Notes: generated from the sequence alone by a model not told the origin. DNA of 64,000 nt from Scalesia atractyloides (GCA_947069175.1 CAMTDV010000013.1:28771857-28835856); one strand, 5' to 3'; positions 48,501-59,842 are shown, counted from the stretch's first letter. Program-made: numbers and translations.

Positions 48501-48937
48501 CTCGGAGGTATAAATTAACATGTTGACACTTTTAACCCCTCCATCATCGAACTTTCACATATTTACAGAATTAACCTCTCTCGTCCAACAAGAGGCACGT
48601 GTGAGAGTTAGGACTTCGTAAAGGATCATTCAGAGGCTCATTATAAGCATGTTGACTCTAATGTCACCAGAGGCTGGGCATGTTGACATATCAGTCATTC
48701 ATTCAGATGCCAAGTTTAAGGATGTTGACATATCAGTCACTCAGAGGCTAATATTTAAGCATGTTGACATATCAGTCACTCAGAGGCTAATGTTTAAGCA
48801 TATTGACATCAGAAAGTCACTCAGAGGCTCAATTTGAGCATGTTGACACCTTTAGTCCCTATTGGTCTTTAATAGACTGAAATAAAAATACAACATGTGT
48901 CACTATACTATTGGACACGATTTTACGAGGTGTTACA
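45569..48937 (-). mobile_element. Solo LTR, 3.4 kb, TSD TTAGT, nested in the hAT MITE
   Basis: It runs TGTCACACCCC ... GGTGTTACA and is flanked by the perfect duplication TTAGT (45564-45568 and 48938-48942). Orientation is inferred from the gypsy element at 55721, whose LTR starts the same way on this strand. 46760-47560 holds degenerate 160-180-bp repeats (atatcagtagg, ggggcattttggtca). The frames at 48174-48380 are not genes. Confidence 0.9.
48609..48846. repeat. 39-bp tandem repeat (gcatgttgacatatcagtca)
   Basis: About five copies of a unit gcatgttgacat...cagtcactcagaggctaa...tttaa lie inside the solo LTR 45569-48937, with the central three nearly identical (48720-48830). Confidence 0.85.
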
Positions 48938-49301
48938 TTAGTGTTGTAAAAGTCGGATTCCAAGGCCTTGTACTCGGCGAGTTGTCGGTACTCAGAACCC
49001 CTCCGAGGCGATTTTCTCCTAGGCGGACTCAATTAGTCGCCGATGGTAAAACTCGGTTAACATCATAGAGTAGTCGGTCTAGTCGGGCAGAGTCAGCCTA
49101 GTCGGTCAACCTCGTTTGTTATAATTTTCAAAGAGTGGTCAAGACTAGTCAGGCATAGTCGGTCAACCTCGTTTGTTGACTTTTATATTATGCTTATTTT
49201 GACTTGAATTATGCTTATTTTGACATAATATATGATATGCGCAAAATACAACATATAAATTATATCAAATAAGGTATAAAATCAACCCTTTTGTGTACTA
49301 A

Positions 49302-50988
49302 TGTTGGAAAAAATGTGTTTCTTTGTATACTATTGATTTTTAGGATTAAAAGAGCTTAAATCTACAAAAGGAACAAATTAACGGCAAAAACCAACATAAA
49401 TATAAAAGAAGAGAAGTTGACACATCATACTACCCTCCAAGCATTCACCTCAAGACCAAACAACAAATCAGAAGACAAACACAGGGCCGTGCCACCAAGG
49501 TATGGGGCCGTGTCCCACTCTAGAGTCCATGAAGAAAAAGACAAACAGAAGCAGACAAGAGACACAGGGTCGTGTCCCATGGACACGGGCCGTGGTCAAC
49601 TCCCAGATAGGCAAAATATTCTATAGTACAACAGGCACAAGACCACGAGGCCATGCCCTCTGATACATGGGTCTTGTGTGCATATGGACTGACACAGCTA
49701 ATTAAATAAAGACAGAGAAGAAGAAGACGCGGGGACATGCTCCTTAGGCACGAGGCCGTGTGAAAGGCCTGTTTCTAGCTATAAATAGGGGTGCTTGGTT
49801 CATTTGAAAATCATCCCTTGGCAAACCACTTCTCTCACACCTGCCACCATTGCACCACCACAATACCACCATCATCTGCCACATTTCTCCATCATCCATC
49901 TTTAGAGTGTGTGTAGTAGTCTCGAGATCCAAGATTGATTGTAAGAGCTTTTGTCAAACAAATGTCATGCTTGACTAATCTCTTACATCACTTGGTGAAG
50001 ACAAATCTTTTATGTATTACCTTTTATTTCCAAGCTTTGGTTAACTTTTTAATTGGTTGTGTATTAATAAACTTTAGCAACTAGTGTTTTTTATATTGAA
50101 AGTGAACTTTATTCTATTCTCTTCATTTTTGTTGATTCACTCATTCGTGTCTTTACGGTCTATATAAAGCACGTTAACTGCCTGAAATGGGGTTAGAAGG
50201 GTGGTTTGGATAAAGTTCTTGTCTCGTTAAGTATATAGATCCCGCGAGAACTTGATTCAAGCCTATTAGGACTTCTCTTGAGGTAGATAGTATCAAATCG
50301 GGGAAAGTAAGAACGACTTGAATCCCTTATAAATAAATTACTGTTAAAACTTGATAATACTACTGAGTGTATCCTTGCTGATTCAGACCAAAATGGCCGA
50401 GGGTAGCGTTACCTCCAAAAAGAGGGACATGCCACATTTTGCATTAATAACCTACTTATTTGTCTTTAAATATTCCGGCCTTGCGGGACTGCATCCCTGT
50501 TGACTCATACCAATATGGCTGAGGGTAGCGTTGCCTCTAAAAAGGGACATGCCACTATAACTAAGATAATCTGTTAAAAAACCTAAAGTGCGAAAATCAT
50601 TAAAGGATACGTAAAAGAATAGTCGGAACCACTTGATTCTATCTTGTATATTGTTTCTTTTTAATCTTTTAGTTTCTTCCTAATTTTTAATTACTAAACA
50701 TCTTTCTCCTAAAAATTTGGTTAGATTAGATGTTGACGATATTCTGATATTAAAAGCTCTTGTGTCCTTGGACGACCTCGGTATCTTACTATCACTATAC
50801 TACGCCAAAAAATGGGTGCACTTGCCCTAACGTGTTGTAGAGAGGGATCGTGTTATATCGCATTTTATAAACTCAAAGCTTGATAACCGATTAAAAGTGA
50901 CTAAAATATACTAAAAATTATACGACACTCGCACCACGTCAATATATAAGATTCAATAATTACCATGTCCGAGTATTCCCGGGGTACA
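49302..50988 (+). mobile_element. Solo LTR, 1.7 kb, imperfect TSD, nested in the hAT MITE
   Basis: It runs TGTTGGAAAA ... GGGGTACA with ACTAA before (49297-49301) and CCTAA after (50989-50993), four of five bases matching. Inside are several palindromic acagggccgtg / acacgggccgtgg motifs (49480-49770) and a TATA box (tataaata, 49780-49787) with a typical leader after it. Tandem copies of gactcataccaatatggctgagggtagcgtt-like blocks lie at 50380-50550. The frames here are not genes. Confidence 0.65.
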
Positions 50989-51041
50989 CCTAACTCCCCT
51001 GTTGGCCGACTAGGATCCGTCTATCGACTTTTGCAACATTT

Positions 51042-51128
51042 GTATAAATAGAGATTATATGTTTATAGTTTATGTATCTTCAATTTTTATTAAAGAGTTT
51101 TTTCTTGAAAAAGACCTGGTTTCCAACA
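51042..51128 (+). mobile_element. Right part of the copia 3' LTR
   Basis: Continues the match to the 5' LTR (tataaatag.gattatatgttta, tatgtatcttcaat, attaaagagttttt) and ends TTTCCAACA exactly like the 5' copy. The 51129-51427 stretch after it is AT-rich and featureless. Confidence 0.85.
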
Positions 51129-51427
51129 TGACCAAAATAAAAATATAATAAAATAGATTTAAAAGTTTACTAAGTTGATATTTTCATTCAATTATTTTAA
51201 AAATTATTAAAAGTTATATAAACTGATATTGTAAAATTTTAATAAGCTGACACCAAAAGTTTATATACTTTTTAGTAGATTTATTTCATTAAAATTTACA
51301 AATACATCAACGTCTTATATTTACAGCATAAAAAGTTTAAATATATAAAACAATATTTTTAATAATATTAGAATCTAAATTAAAAAGAAGAAAGATTAAA
51401 CCCCAACCCCCTTTTTTAAGAGAATAG

Positions 51428-52115
51428 TGTCTGGTTAGTCTATGTGGTTTGCTCCGATTTCATTTTTAGTCATTCATTTTCAAAACTACAGATATAGTCC
51501 CTAACTTTGGCAAAATTCGTTCTCGGATAGTCCCTGAAGCAAATGAAGGTTAGTTTTTTGTGTTAAATGGATGTGAAATGACTAGAATACCTTTGTTATT
51601 ACAATAATATTTATAACATTAACAAATATCTATCCTGTCCACCCCCACCCCACTCCTCTTCAACTCTTCGTTTCGGTGTTCCGGTGATAATTGGATTGTT
51701 GGTTTCAGGTTCTACAGCTGTGACAGAGAAAGCGGCTAATTGCATCACAATTTTAGCATCTTTGAGTGAGTATTTCAAAGAGGTTATTATCCAAGAGAAA
51801 GGTTTGCAGAAGCTGATGCAAATTCTTCACCAGGGTCTTCAAATCCGGATACGCTAGAACACGTATTACGCGCAATTCATTCTAGTCAGGAATGGGGTGG
51901 GGGTGTATGGGTTAGATATTTGTTAATGTTATAAATATTATTTTAATAACAAGGGTATTCTAGTCATTTCACACTCACTTAACACCAAAACTAACCTCCA
52001 TCGGGGACTATCCGAGAACGAATTTGCCAAAGTTGAGGACTATAGTTGTAATTTTGAAAATGTAGGGACTAAAGGTGAAATCAGAGCAAACCACAAAGAC
52101 TATCCGGACACTTTT
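51428..52115. mobile_element. Fold-back element with captured host exon
   Basis: Two arms of about 230 bp (51428-51657 and 51889-52115) are inverted copies. They contain tggtttgctccgatttca, ttcgttctcggatagtccct, ggtattctagtcatttcac and ccacccccacccca. The arms enclose 231 bases of unrelated, coding-like sequence. This is the structure of a Pack-type element. Flanking duplications were not clear. Confidence 0.85.
51660..51880 (+). pseudogene. Captured armadillo-repeat exon
   Basis: Between the arms, an open frame reads GVPVIIGLLVSGST, EKAANCITILASL, YFKEVIIQEKGLQKLM. This is the classic armadillo repeat pattern (GVP-x-I-x-LL..., A-x-x-L-x-x-L, G-L-Q-x-L). The frame ends at a TAG (51855). A shifted frame continues with SSNPDTLEHVLRAI, suggesting one lost or gained base in the captured exon. 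It is too short and too enclosed to be a working gene. Armadillo family members are numerous, so the donor gene is not named. Confidence 0.6.
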
Positions 52116-54489
52116 CTCTTTTTTTAATGACAATGTTTGCTTCTACTCTATTATACAAATAAATCTAAATATTTACTTTTGCTTAAAATTAAATCTGGGA
52201 TCTTTCATCTAAGAAACATATGTCTCTATTAAATGTGTTAGCCCCGTGTTAAAGAAGAGTGAAATGAAGTGAATATAGATTTTGGTTTTTTAGCCCAAAC
52301 ACACCAAATCTATAAATGCTTCTATCCAGTGAAATGAAGTGTATATCTTTTTTGCCTATGATGTCCTATAACAAGTTTTTATTTTGGTTTCTACTATTAT
52401 TATAATTTATTTATTTATTTAGTTTTTTAAATGAAAGGCTAGTGAATTATTTCTGATGGCATATAATTTTCTTAAATTATTTTGTCTGATGGTTTATAAT
52501 TTTCTTAAATTATTTTGAGAAGTAATCTTATACGTAGACCAAGTATATAAGTGTAGGTTTTTAATTAACGTTAATTTAATAGTTTAGTACTTTAGCCGAT
52601 TAACAAATCGGAAAACCTGGATTGTAATGCATTTGTTTAAACCTGAACATATTTTGACCGGTTATCTATTCGCTAATATTACCATTACTAATACTCACTC
52701 ACTGTTCCATGCCTAGAAATATCCATAGCCTGATAGCCACCGCTATAAATATGCAAATACTTTAATAAAGTAGTACAAATATTCATGTAAATATTTAAAA
52801 CGTACTTTTGTTATGATCATCAATGATCACGAGTTAAAAGTTTGATACATATATTGTTGAGCGTTTTCATTAGATGAAAATGGAAAGTATTGCATGCATC
52901 TAGTTGGCTTGAAAGGGAATCCAAAAGCATGTGATCACATCTTTTTAGTTGTAGAGATGACTATAAAAAATAAAATTTATAAACAAAGAACATGGAAAGA
53001 ATTAAACAATCTGCAATCTATTAAAATTCTATCCAAGATTGAGCAAATCTTGGTTGAAATTTAGTACAAACTAGCCAAAGAAAAAAAGAGATTATTATAT
53101 CCGAATAAAAATCACTAAATTAAGCTGCATATACGAATCAGATGCTTATTACATACGAGTATCTTTAATGGCTCTAATGTTTAACTAATTATAAAATTAT
53201 ATCAAATAAAAATTAACCATTTGGATTGCAACAATATGACTAGTCTTTGTTGATGTTAAAGTTGAACACCTATTTTCTTGGATTGATTGGGCATTCATGA
53301 CTATTGAATTGTAATAAGGACGTCTATGTATTTTTGAATGGTTAATAACTTGGATTGGCCATTCATTATTAGCTCGGAAACTTAGGGAGTGATGAATTAT
53401 GGTGGGTGTAGACATTCATTTATGTTTCATTCATTTTTATTTTTATTATTATTTATTCCGTATATCAATAATATTCTAACGATTTCAAACAAAAAAACTT
53501 GTGATCCATCCATCTCTTGCATGCTCAATCATATAGTCTCAATCTCCTATACATTTAATGCATTGGTGTTTCTATAATTGAATATATGCATTGCGACTGA
53601 GTGATGTCCTGACGACGATGATCACATGCATCAACACCCTTGTTGTATGTTCGATCCTTGAGGATTACAGTAAACTGTTACCATAGATCACTCAAATTTG
53701 ACATTGACGTGAGAGACGTTTGGTGTCTCTATGCGTGTCTATGTGCATACTAGATTATTAGTCTAGTATGTGTAGGGAGAGAAAGAAAACACCTTCATAA
53801 TCTTCATCTGAGTCCGGTGGATATATAGCTCAATCGGGTATGGGTGTTGGATCATGAGAGACTACTTCAGGATTGCACACATGTATGGTGTGTCGAACAA
53901 CATATGACGAGAATAATTTACAAGGGTTTCTATAAAGTGATGGTGTGACTGGTTTTGAATGTATTTCCCCACCTTGTCTTATGGGGTTATATTCCTAAGT
54001 GAGAAAGCGTTATGTTTTCATGCACGCACATGATTGACGCGTGAGTGTGTCTGTAATCTCCCATCTTTAATTTTAACCATTAGCGACCAGACAATGTATT
54101 TTTTTTTATAATCTAACAAGTCATGCAAAGCAAATTACGAACTTGAACTTTGGGTGACTTGTAAAAATAGACATAAACCATGTCTAAGGTTGATTATTTG
54201 TAAAGTATATTACCATGTAAATTGAATCAAACATGACTTTAAGGGTGAAAGGGTGGTCACCTTATAGGAAAAGGTAAACTTTTCATCTACCCAATCATCT
54301 ATTGTCATGTCATCTCCCTTCTCTAAATCCTCTCTTGTCAAAAAACATAAGGGTTGATCACCTTTCTTGGTAGCGGTAAACTATTTTTTTTCATTTTTTA
54401 TAAATTAGCATTAATAAATAAAACATATTTTCAACAAAATAAAAGTAAATTAAAAAAAAAACTTACATTAAATTAAAAATAAATACAGT
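52116..54489. other. Intergenic DNA
   Basis: No gene is recognised. A duplicated gcatataattttcttaaattattttg block lies at 52455-52520. A perfect-looking hairpin (catactaga/tctagtatg) lies at 53747-53769. The left end of the Harbinger relic may begin at about 54240 (gggtgaaagggtggtcacc). Confidence 0.4.
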
Positions 54490-55240
54490 TACATTTAATT
54501 AAAATAAATTAAACTAAATAAATTACTACTTTTCGTCGGATTCCATCTTAGTTGGAGTAAATCTGGTCTTCCGAGATGCTTAACGAGATCATGTTTTAGC
54601 CTCCAATGCGTATCTTCATCCATAAGCTCGTTTAACACATTCTCATAGAGAGCGGGCTGGATCGGAGGATCCCGAATGTGTACCGGTGCTATCGCGTTTC
54701 CATCGTCTTTTAAAATCATGTTATGTAAAATAATACATGTATACACCACATACCTAATTCTTTTCACAGTCCTAGCACCCATTGGCTGATTCATTATACC
54801 TCATTTTGACATCAAAACATCAAAAGTCCGTTCCACGTCTTTTCTTTCGCCTCATGTTGCTTCTTGAACTTCTTTCGTCTAGTAGGAATGATTTGACAAA
54901 CACAGACCATGTAGGGTAGATTCTATCCACAAGATAGTTACTACGTTTGTATAAGTGGTTGTTAACGTAAAATGGATATTTTGGCGCAGTTCCATTTCCT
55001 TCAGTAAGAAATAATGGAGATTGCTGAAGCATAGTTATGTCGTTTTGTGCACTTGGAGGACCGCAAAAAGCATGCCAAACCCACAAATCTTGAGAGGACA
55101 CCGCTTCGAGCATAACTGTCGGGTATTGGTGATCTTCTCTCATAAATTGGCCTTAAAACTCTTTGACACATTCTCCAAACAAAATAGGTGCAATCAAGGC
55201 TGTCGACCATACTAGGAAGGTGATGTTGTTGATGCACTTT
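54490..55240 (-). pseudogene. PIF/Harbinger transposase (DDE) pseudogene
   Basis: Three frames on the minus strand carry the Harbinger nuclease landmarks in order: SMVDSLDC with the first catalytic Asp (about 55205), YPTVMLEAVSSQDLWVWHAF and QNDITMLQQSPLF with the second Asp (about 55110-55020), ERTFDVLMSK with the catalytic Glu (about 54815), and VYTCIILHNMILKDD (about 54730). Frame changes near 55145 and 54850 and a stop before the last block show that it is dead. The N-terminal third is missing, where a copia LTR begins. Confidence 0.85.
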
Positions 55241-55254
55241 ATGGCCGCCACTGT

Positions 55255-55708
55255 GCGAATAGGCTAGAAAGAGTGTGTATTGAATATTGTATAGATTAAA
55301 GATGAACACACAGCCGAAGTGCGAACAAGTACTGGCTCGTACGAGTGACATGTGCCTCGTACGAGTGACTTTGTGCTTCGTATGGATGACCCTTCGTACG
55401 GATGACTCATTCGTACGGATAACTCCTTCGTATGAGTGACAACATGCTTGGTTCGCACGAGCTGTCATGTCTATAAATAGTTGTTGTGTGTTCATTGTTT
55501 GTAAGTTTTTGGAAGTTCCCTTATGGGAAACGCTGGCGGATTCTCTATCGGAACTCCGCCATCCAGTCAAGATGTATACTCTTTCGTATTGAATGAATTT
55601 TTTTGAAGCTTCCGCTGATTCTGTGCCTACACGTCTACTTCGTTCTGCCGAATTTGTTCTATCCCCAAAGCTTCCGTCTGGAACCGCCGTCGACCACGGG
55701 ACCACAAC
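55255..55708 (+). mobile_element. Ty1/copia 5' LTR (left edge uncertain)
   Basis: A TATA box (tataaatag, 55472-55480) with a typical downstream leader and a CA end at 55705-55706 are followed by the primer-binding site at 55709. The left edge is placed where similarity to the Harbinger relic stops and is uncertain. Degenerate repeats of ttcgtacgagtgac lie at 55338-55440. The rest of the element is displaced beyond the gypsy insertion and is not in the window. Confidence 0.6.
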
Positions 55709-55719
55709 TGGTATCAGAG
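55709..55719 (+). other. Primer-binding site for tRNA-Met
   Basis: TGGTATCAGAG is complementary to the 3' end of initiator tRNA-Met and sits three bases after the LTR end. One base later the gypsy LTR begins, so this element was hit directly at its PBS. Confidence 0.8.
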
Positions 55720-56732
55720 TTGTCACACCCCGACCCGCAGCGGAATAAAAGTCGGGGCATGATTGGGTTATCACCAAAGCTCATGATATTTACTAAGAAG
55801 TTTCATATTTATTAAATTCAAATTACAAATTCAAATATCCAATAAACAAAGTTCATACAAATACAAAAAAAATCTAAATGTTTATTCCAACGCAATAACT
55901 TGTTTATTCTTCTAGGCCATCCTAAGTGTTTCTTTCCTCAACTGGATCACCTGTATCATGTGTAAAACAGGGGGGATTTTGGGTCAATAAAAGTTGGCGA
56001 GTGAACCTTGATAAAACATTTTAAATAATTGCATGTTTTATTTATTAAAGAAAATTCGTGCATAAATCACATGTGAGCAAATATATATATGTAGACAATC
56101 ACGAACCACATTGAATGAATATATGACATGAATGATGATGTATTTGAGATCAAGGCGCAATCAAATGGAGCCGATCTAATGAGGCACCTGATGCTCAACC
56201 CGTATCCCACGAGGAAGTGATGGGCCTAGTGAAATGAGTGCGCTGAAATGATAAATTTAATCCACATAATAAACACACAACAACCATTACACATTTGATC
56301 ACAAGATGATATAAGCACAAGTGTTTAAATAAAATAAAGGAATTGTACGACACATGATACACCCCAAAACGTGATTAAAACGGGGAATTTGTAGAGATTC
56401 ACACACCTTGGGTGCGTATTCTTGAATGGTAAGGAGAGCGCACGAGTTGGAAAATTAATCAACGAGAAAGTACTAACCTAGAAATAACAACGCGATAACT
56501 TGATAAATAAGTAACTATTATTTAGGTTATAACCTTTTGTTTAGGTTTTTAGATTATTTTTGTGAGTTTTAATGATATATTAAACCCTTGGGAAATATAT
56601 AGATATTTTTAATTGGTTTAAATTAATAGGCCAATAAAGTAAATATTATAACAAAATAAAAGATAAAATAATATAAAAAACTGACAGTCTGACAAGCTTT
56701 ATGTCAGACCGGTTCGACCGGTTTTTGGCATG

Positions 56733-57145
56733 CGTGAATTGGGGCTCGAACCCATGACCTCTCGGTTGCGTGCACGCAGCTCTTCCAACTGAGCTACGTG
56801 TCTAACCCGAAAGAATCTGGATTTTTATTATTCTTATACACATTTTAGGTTCATTCTATTTTAATTAAATTTAAAAAGAGAATTATATGGTCCGACCGGT
56901 GGGAGTCGGGGATTCGAACCGGCGACCTTGGTGATGTTACGCACCCAGCCCGACCAACTGGGCTGGGTGTCTAACCTGACAAAATCTTGTGATTCAAATA
57001 TACATATATACTAACTGGGTTGTTGCATAAGTGATCAACGTTAAAAAGGTTTGAAAATGATCGGGCCGGTAGGTGTGCACAGATTCGAGCGTGTGACTTG
57101 CGGGTATATTTGCACACAGTCCACCACTGGACTATGTGTCTAACC
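56733..57145 (-). repeat. Three tRNA-like modules, 168-bp period, in the LTR
   Basis: Each module contains, on the minus strand, ggttagacac, then a box A-like motif, then a box B-like motif about 32 bases on. Module 1 (56733-56807) has TAGCTCAGTTGG and GGTTCGAGCCC, both perfect to the pol III consensus, with a fully paired D stem (gctc/gagc). Module 2 (56898-56976) has CAGCCCAGTTGG and perfect GGTTCGAATCC. Module 3 (57065-57144) has TAGTCCAGTGG and a decayed box B. The acceptor stems do not pair and the anticodon arm of module 1 is collapsed, so these are not functional tRNA genes. ggttagacac recurs at spacings of 169 and 168. Confidence 0.7.
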
Positions 57146-57661
57146 TGGTTGAATCTTGTAATTTAAATATATAAAACACGAGTTTTGCTTTGTCTTCTTC
57201 AATTTAAAATTTACCCAGAATCATACCCGCCCTGAAGCTTCAAACAAACCTCCATTCAATAAATCAATTTCATAGAATTCGATAAATAAAAGGTTGAGGG
57301 TCTACCGATTAACTGAGTCGATGGCGACTTGGGTTCCGGTGCGAATTGAATTCCGGTGAGAAGGGAACTCCGGCGATGGAGAAATTTCGTTTGAACAGAG
57401 GAAGTTTCAAGGTGAATTGAGCGAGTTGAGTGTGGGATCATGGTCCAGTATTTATAGGTGAGCAAGAGGGGTGTTTCAATTCTGTTCTTGGAAACTTGTT
57501 TCAGTGATTGGAAATTGCTGAGGCGAAGACAGCCGGATAAATTTCTGTTTACCAAAAATACTTATGGAAAGATATAAAAGAAGAAGGAAAGCTCGTGGTG
57601 ATGGATTTGGTTTGCAGGTTCTTACTCCGTTTCTAAATAAAGGTTTTAAGTTTCTAACATA

Positions 57662-57746
57662 AACGCAACTGGTGTGTGTAGTGTGGCGGTGTTTGTTGCA
57701 TGCGTGTGGCTGGGGGAACCCGGGTTCGACTCCCTGTTCACCCATT
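57662..57746 (+). repeat. Fourth tRNA-like module, opposite strand
   Basis: On the plus strand tagtgtggcggtg is followed about 40 bases later by a box B-like cccgggttcgactccctg and ttcaccca. It resembles the 3' half of a tRNA but does not fold completely. It lies inside the same LTR. Confidence 0.4.
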
Positions 57747-57989
57747 CATTTTTAAAACCGTTTTTCCTTGTTTGTTTTTATTATTATAAATAGTTATTAA
57801 TTAGTTAATATGTTTTTCTTGATTAATGGATTAAATCTTTAAATTTTATAAATTTATTTATTTTTTTATTTAATTTAACCCTTATATATAAATAAATAAT
57901 TAAATATGAAAAACAAATTATTCTTTGATTGATAAAAGAGGCGGGTTTTCGAAACCCGATTTACACAAATGTTACGGTATCCCCTACTT

Positions 57990-58250
57990 TTAGAAATCTC
58001 GTCCCGAAATTTGAGTAGTGATTGCAACTGGAAAGAGATGCGGGTATTTCTCGCGCATTGAGTCTTCACGTTCCCAAGTAAACTCGGGTCCTCGTTTTGA
58101 CTCCCAACGCACCCTGACGATTGGAATACGACTTCGCCTTAAACTCTTCTCACCGAAATCCATGATTTCCACTGGTCTTTCAACGAAGTGCATTAATTCA
58201 TCGACTTGAATGTCTTCTAGAGGAATAAGGAGGTTTTCGTCAGCGACCAC
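57990..58250 (-). pseudogene. Gypsy pol C-terminus: chromodomain
   Basis: The frame contains DELMHFVERPVEIMD, RSRIPIVRVRW and FTWEREDSMREKYPHLF, the signature of the chromodomain that ends chromovirus integrases and targets insertion to heterochromatin. It is separated from the integrase by a frame break near 58260. Confidence 0.9.
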
Positions 58251-58422
58251 TTTTTCAAGTTTGATACGTGGAATGTGGGATGAATTCTGTTAAGCTCTTC
58301 TGGTAGGTCAAGCTTGTATGCTACAGGACCTACTCTTTCGAGTATCTTGAAAGGTCATACGTAGCGTGGTGCTAGCTTGCCCTTCTGGCCAAAACGAACC
58401 ACTCCCTTCCACGGTGATACTT

Positions 58423-59282
58423 TCAAAGTACTTGATTACCAACGTCAAATTCCAAAGGCTTTCGTCGTTTGTCAGCATTACTCTTTTGACGACTTTGAGC
58501 CGCTAGAAGATTGTTTCGAATTTGAAGGATTTTGTCGGTTGTTTCTTGAATCAATTCAGGTCTGGTGATTTGCGCTTCACCAATTTCGTGCCAACATACT
58601 GGGGATCGGCACTTACAACCATATAAAGCTTCGAAAGGAGCCATGCCGATACTTGAATGATAGCTATTGTTGTACGAAAACTCGACTAACGGTAGATGAG
58701 CATCCCAGTTCCCTTTGAAGTCTCTGACGCATGCTCGAAGCATGTCTTAAGGGTTTGGATGGTGCGTTCAGATTGACCATCAGTTTGAGGGTGAAAGGCG
58801 GTGCTAAGGTCTAACCGTGTACCCAAAGCGGTTTGTACGGCTCGCTATATTCGTAAAGTGAAACGACCATCAGGGTCTGAAATGATGCTTAATGGTACAC
58901 CATGACGGCTTACGATCTCGCTGATGTAGATACGAGCTAACTTCTCGTTCTTGTAGTCCTCGCGAATCGGAATGAAATGAGATGATTTTGTAAGACGATC
59001 GATTATTACCCATATGGTGTCATACCCACTGGAGGTGCGAGGTAACCCGGTAATGAAGTCCATGGTTATGTTTTCCCACTTCCATATAGGTATTTCGGGT
59101 TGGACTAGAAGTCCTGAAGGTCTTTGATGTTCAGCTTTCACTTTGGAACAGGTAAGGCACTTGGAAACAAAAACAGCGATGTCCTTTTTCATTCCAGGCC
59201 ACCAGTAGGTGTATCGTAGGTCTTGATACATCTTATCGGCTCCTGGGTGTACAGAGTATCGTGTTTTGTGTGCCTCATTCAT
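58423..59282 (-). pseudogene. Gypsy integrase
   Basis: Contains the HHCC zinc motif (H...H, then CLTCSKVK), YWWPGMKKDI, ITMDFITGLP, and the region before the second catalytic Asp (HGVPLSIISD). It then continues in another frame with YNNSYHSSIGMAPFEALYG. The usual RDGRF segment reads PDGRF. A frame break lies between 58744 and 58845. Confidence 0.92.
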
Positions 59283-59551
59283 GAGGAAATCACGAAGGAT
59301 ATCGCGATCAGGAATCCATATGTGGTTTAAATAGTATAGAATACCGTCGGATTTGGTTGCAATTTTGAGTTCAGCTCTACATGACAGTTCATCGCGTACG
59401 TCATTTTCTGTTACAGAAACATGTTAAGCTGCCCGGATTCGATCTTTGATGTCGGTTATGATTTGCGAACATAGAAGACGAATAGAGTCGCATAACCTTT
59501 TCGACTGAGCGCATCGGCCACCACGTTTGCCTTGCCAGGATGGTACCGAAT

Positions 59552-59842
59552 TTAACAGTCGTAGTCGTTGAGAAGTTCGACCCATCTTCGTTGCCTCATA
59601 TTCAACTCTTTCTGGTTGAAGATATGTTGGAAACTCTTGTGGTCAGTGTATATTTCACACTTGGTACCGTAGAGGTAATGTCTCCATATCTTGAGAGCCA
59701 ACACAACGGCTCCAAGTTCCAGGTCGTGGGTGTTGTAATTCTTCTCATGAACTTTGAGTTGCCTAGAGGCATAGGCTATCACTTTTCCTCTTTGCATCAA
59801 TACACAGCCTAGTCCTTGCCCTGATACGTCGCAATAAACCAC
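59552..59842 (-). pseudogene. Gypsy RNase H
   Basis: Contains DVSGQGLGCVLMQ (the normal DAS is DVS), VIAYASRQLK, HDLELGAVVLALK and IYTDHKSFQHIF, the usual RNase H landmarks. The frame is interrupted on both sides. Confidence 0.92.

Larger units (their letters stand above)
45565..51041. mobile_element. hAT MITE expanded by two nested solo LTRs
   Basis: The ends TAGTGTTGTAAAAGTCG (the left end is split by the next element, 45565-45568 plus 48943 on) and the inverse of the right end AAATGTTGCAAAAGTCG match at 14 of 17 positions. The flanking octamers atataact and gtataaat match at 6 of 8, an aged hAT duplication inside the copia 3' LTR. Without the two solo LTRs inside it the element is only about 420 bp. 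Subterminal cggcgag/gtcggt motifs are typical of such MITEs. Confidence 0.7.
55721..57976 (-). repeat. 3' LTR of the gypsy element
   Basis: The left edge TGTCACACCCC is exact, being identical to 63514. The right edge is placed at about 57976, where on the minus strand a purine-rich aaaagtagggga is followed by a TGTAACA-like start (here cgtaaca). The LTR is therefore about 2.25 kb. It contains three tRNA-like modules in a 168-base period and one more beyond. The frame 57256-57555 is not a gene. Confidence 0.75.

Noticed and set aside
55001..55777. Long minus-strand open frame of 258 codons
   Set aside because: It crosses the Harbinger relic, the copia LTR and the PBS in one frame, and only about 30 codons match transposase. 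It is a chance frame across element boundaries.
56733..57145. Functional tRNA genes
   Set aside because: Box A and B are good in the first two modules, but the acceptor stems do not pair, the anticodon arm is collapsed, and the modules repeat with their flanks inside an LTR.
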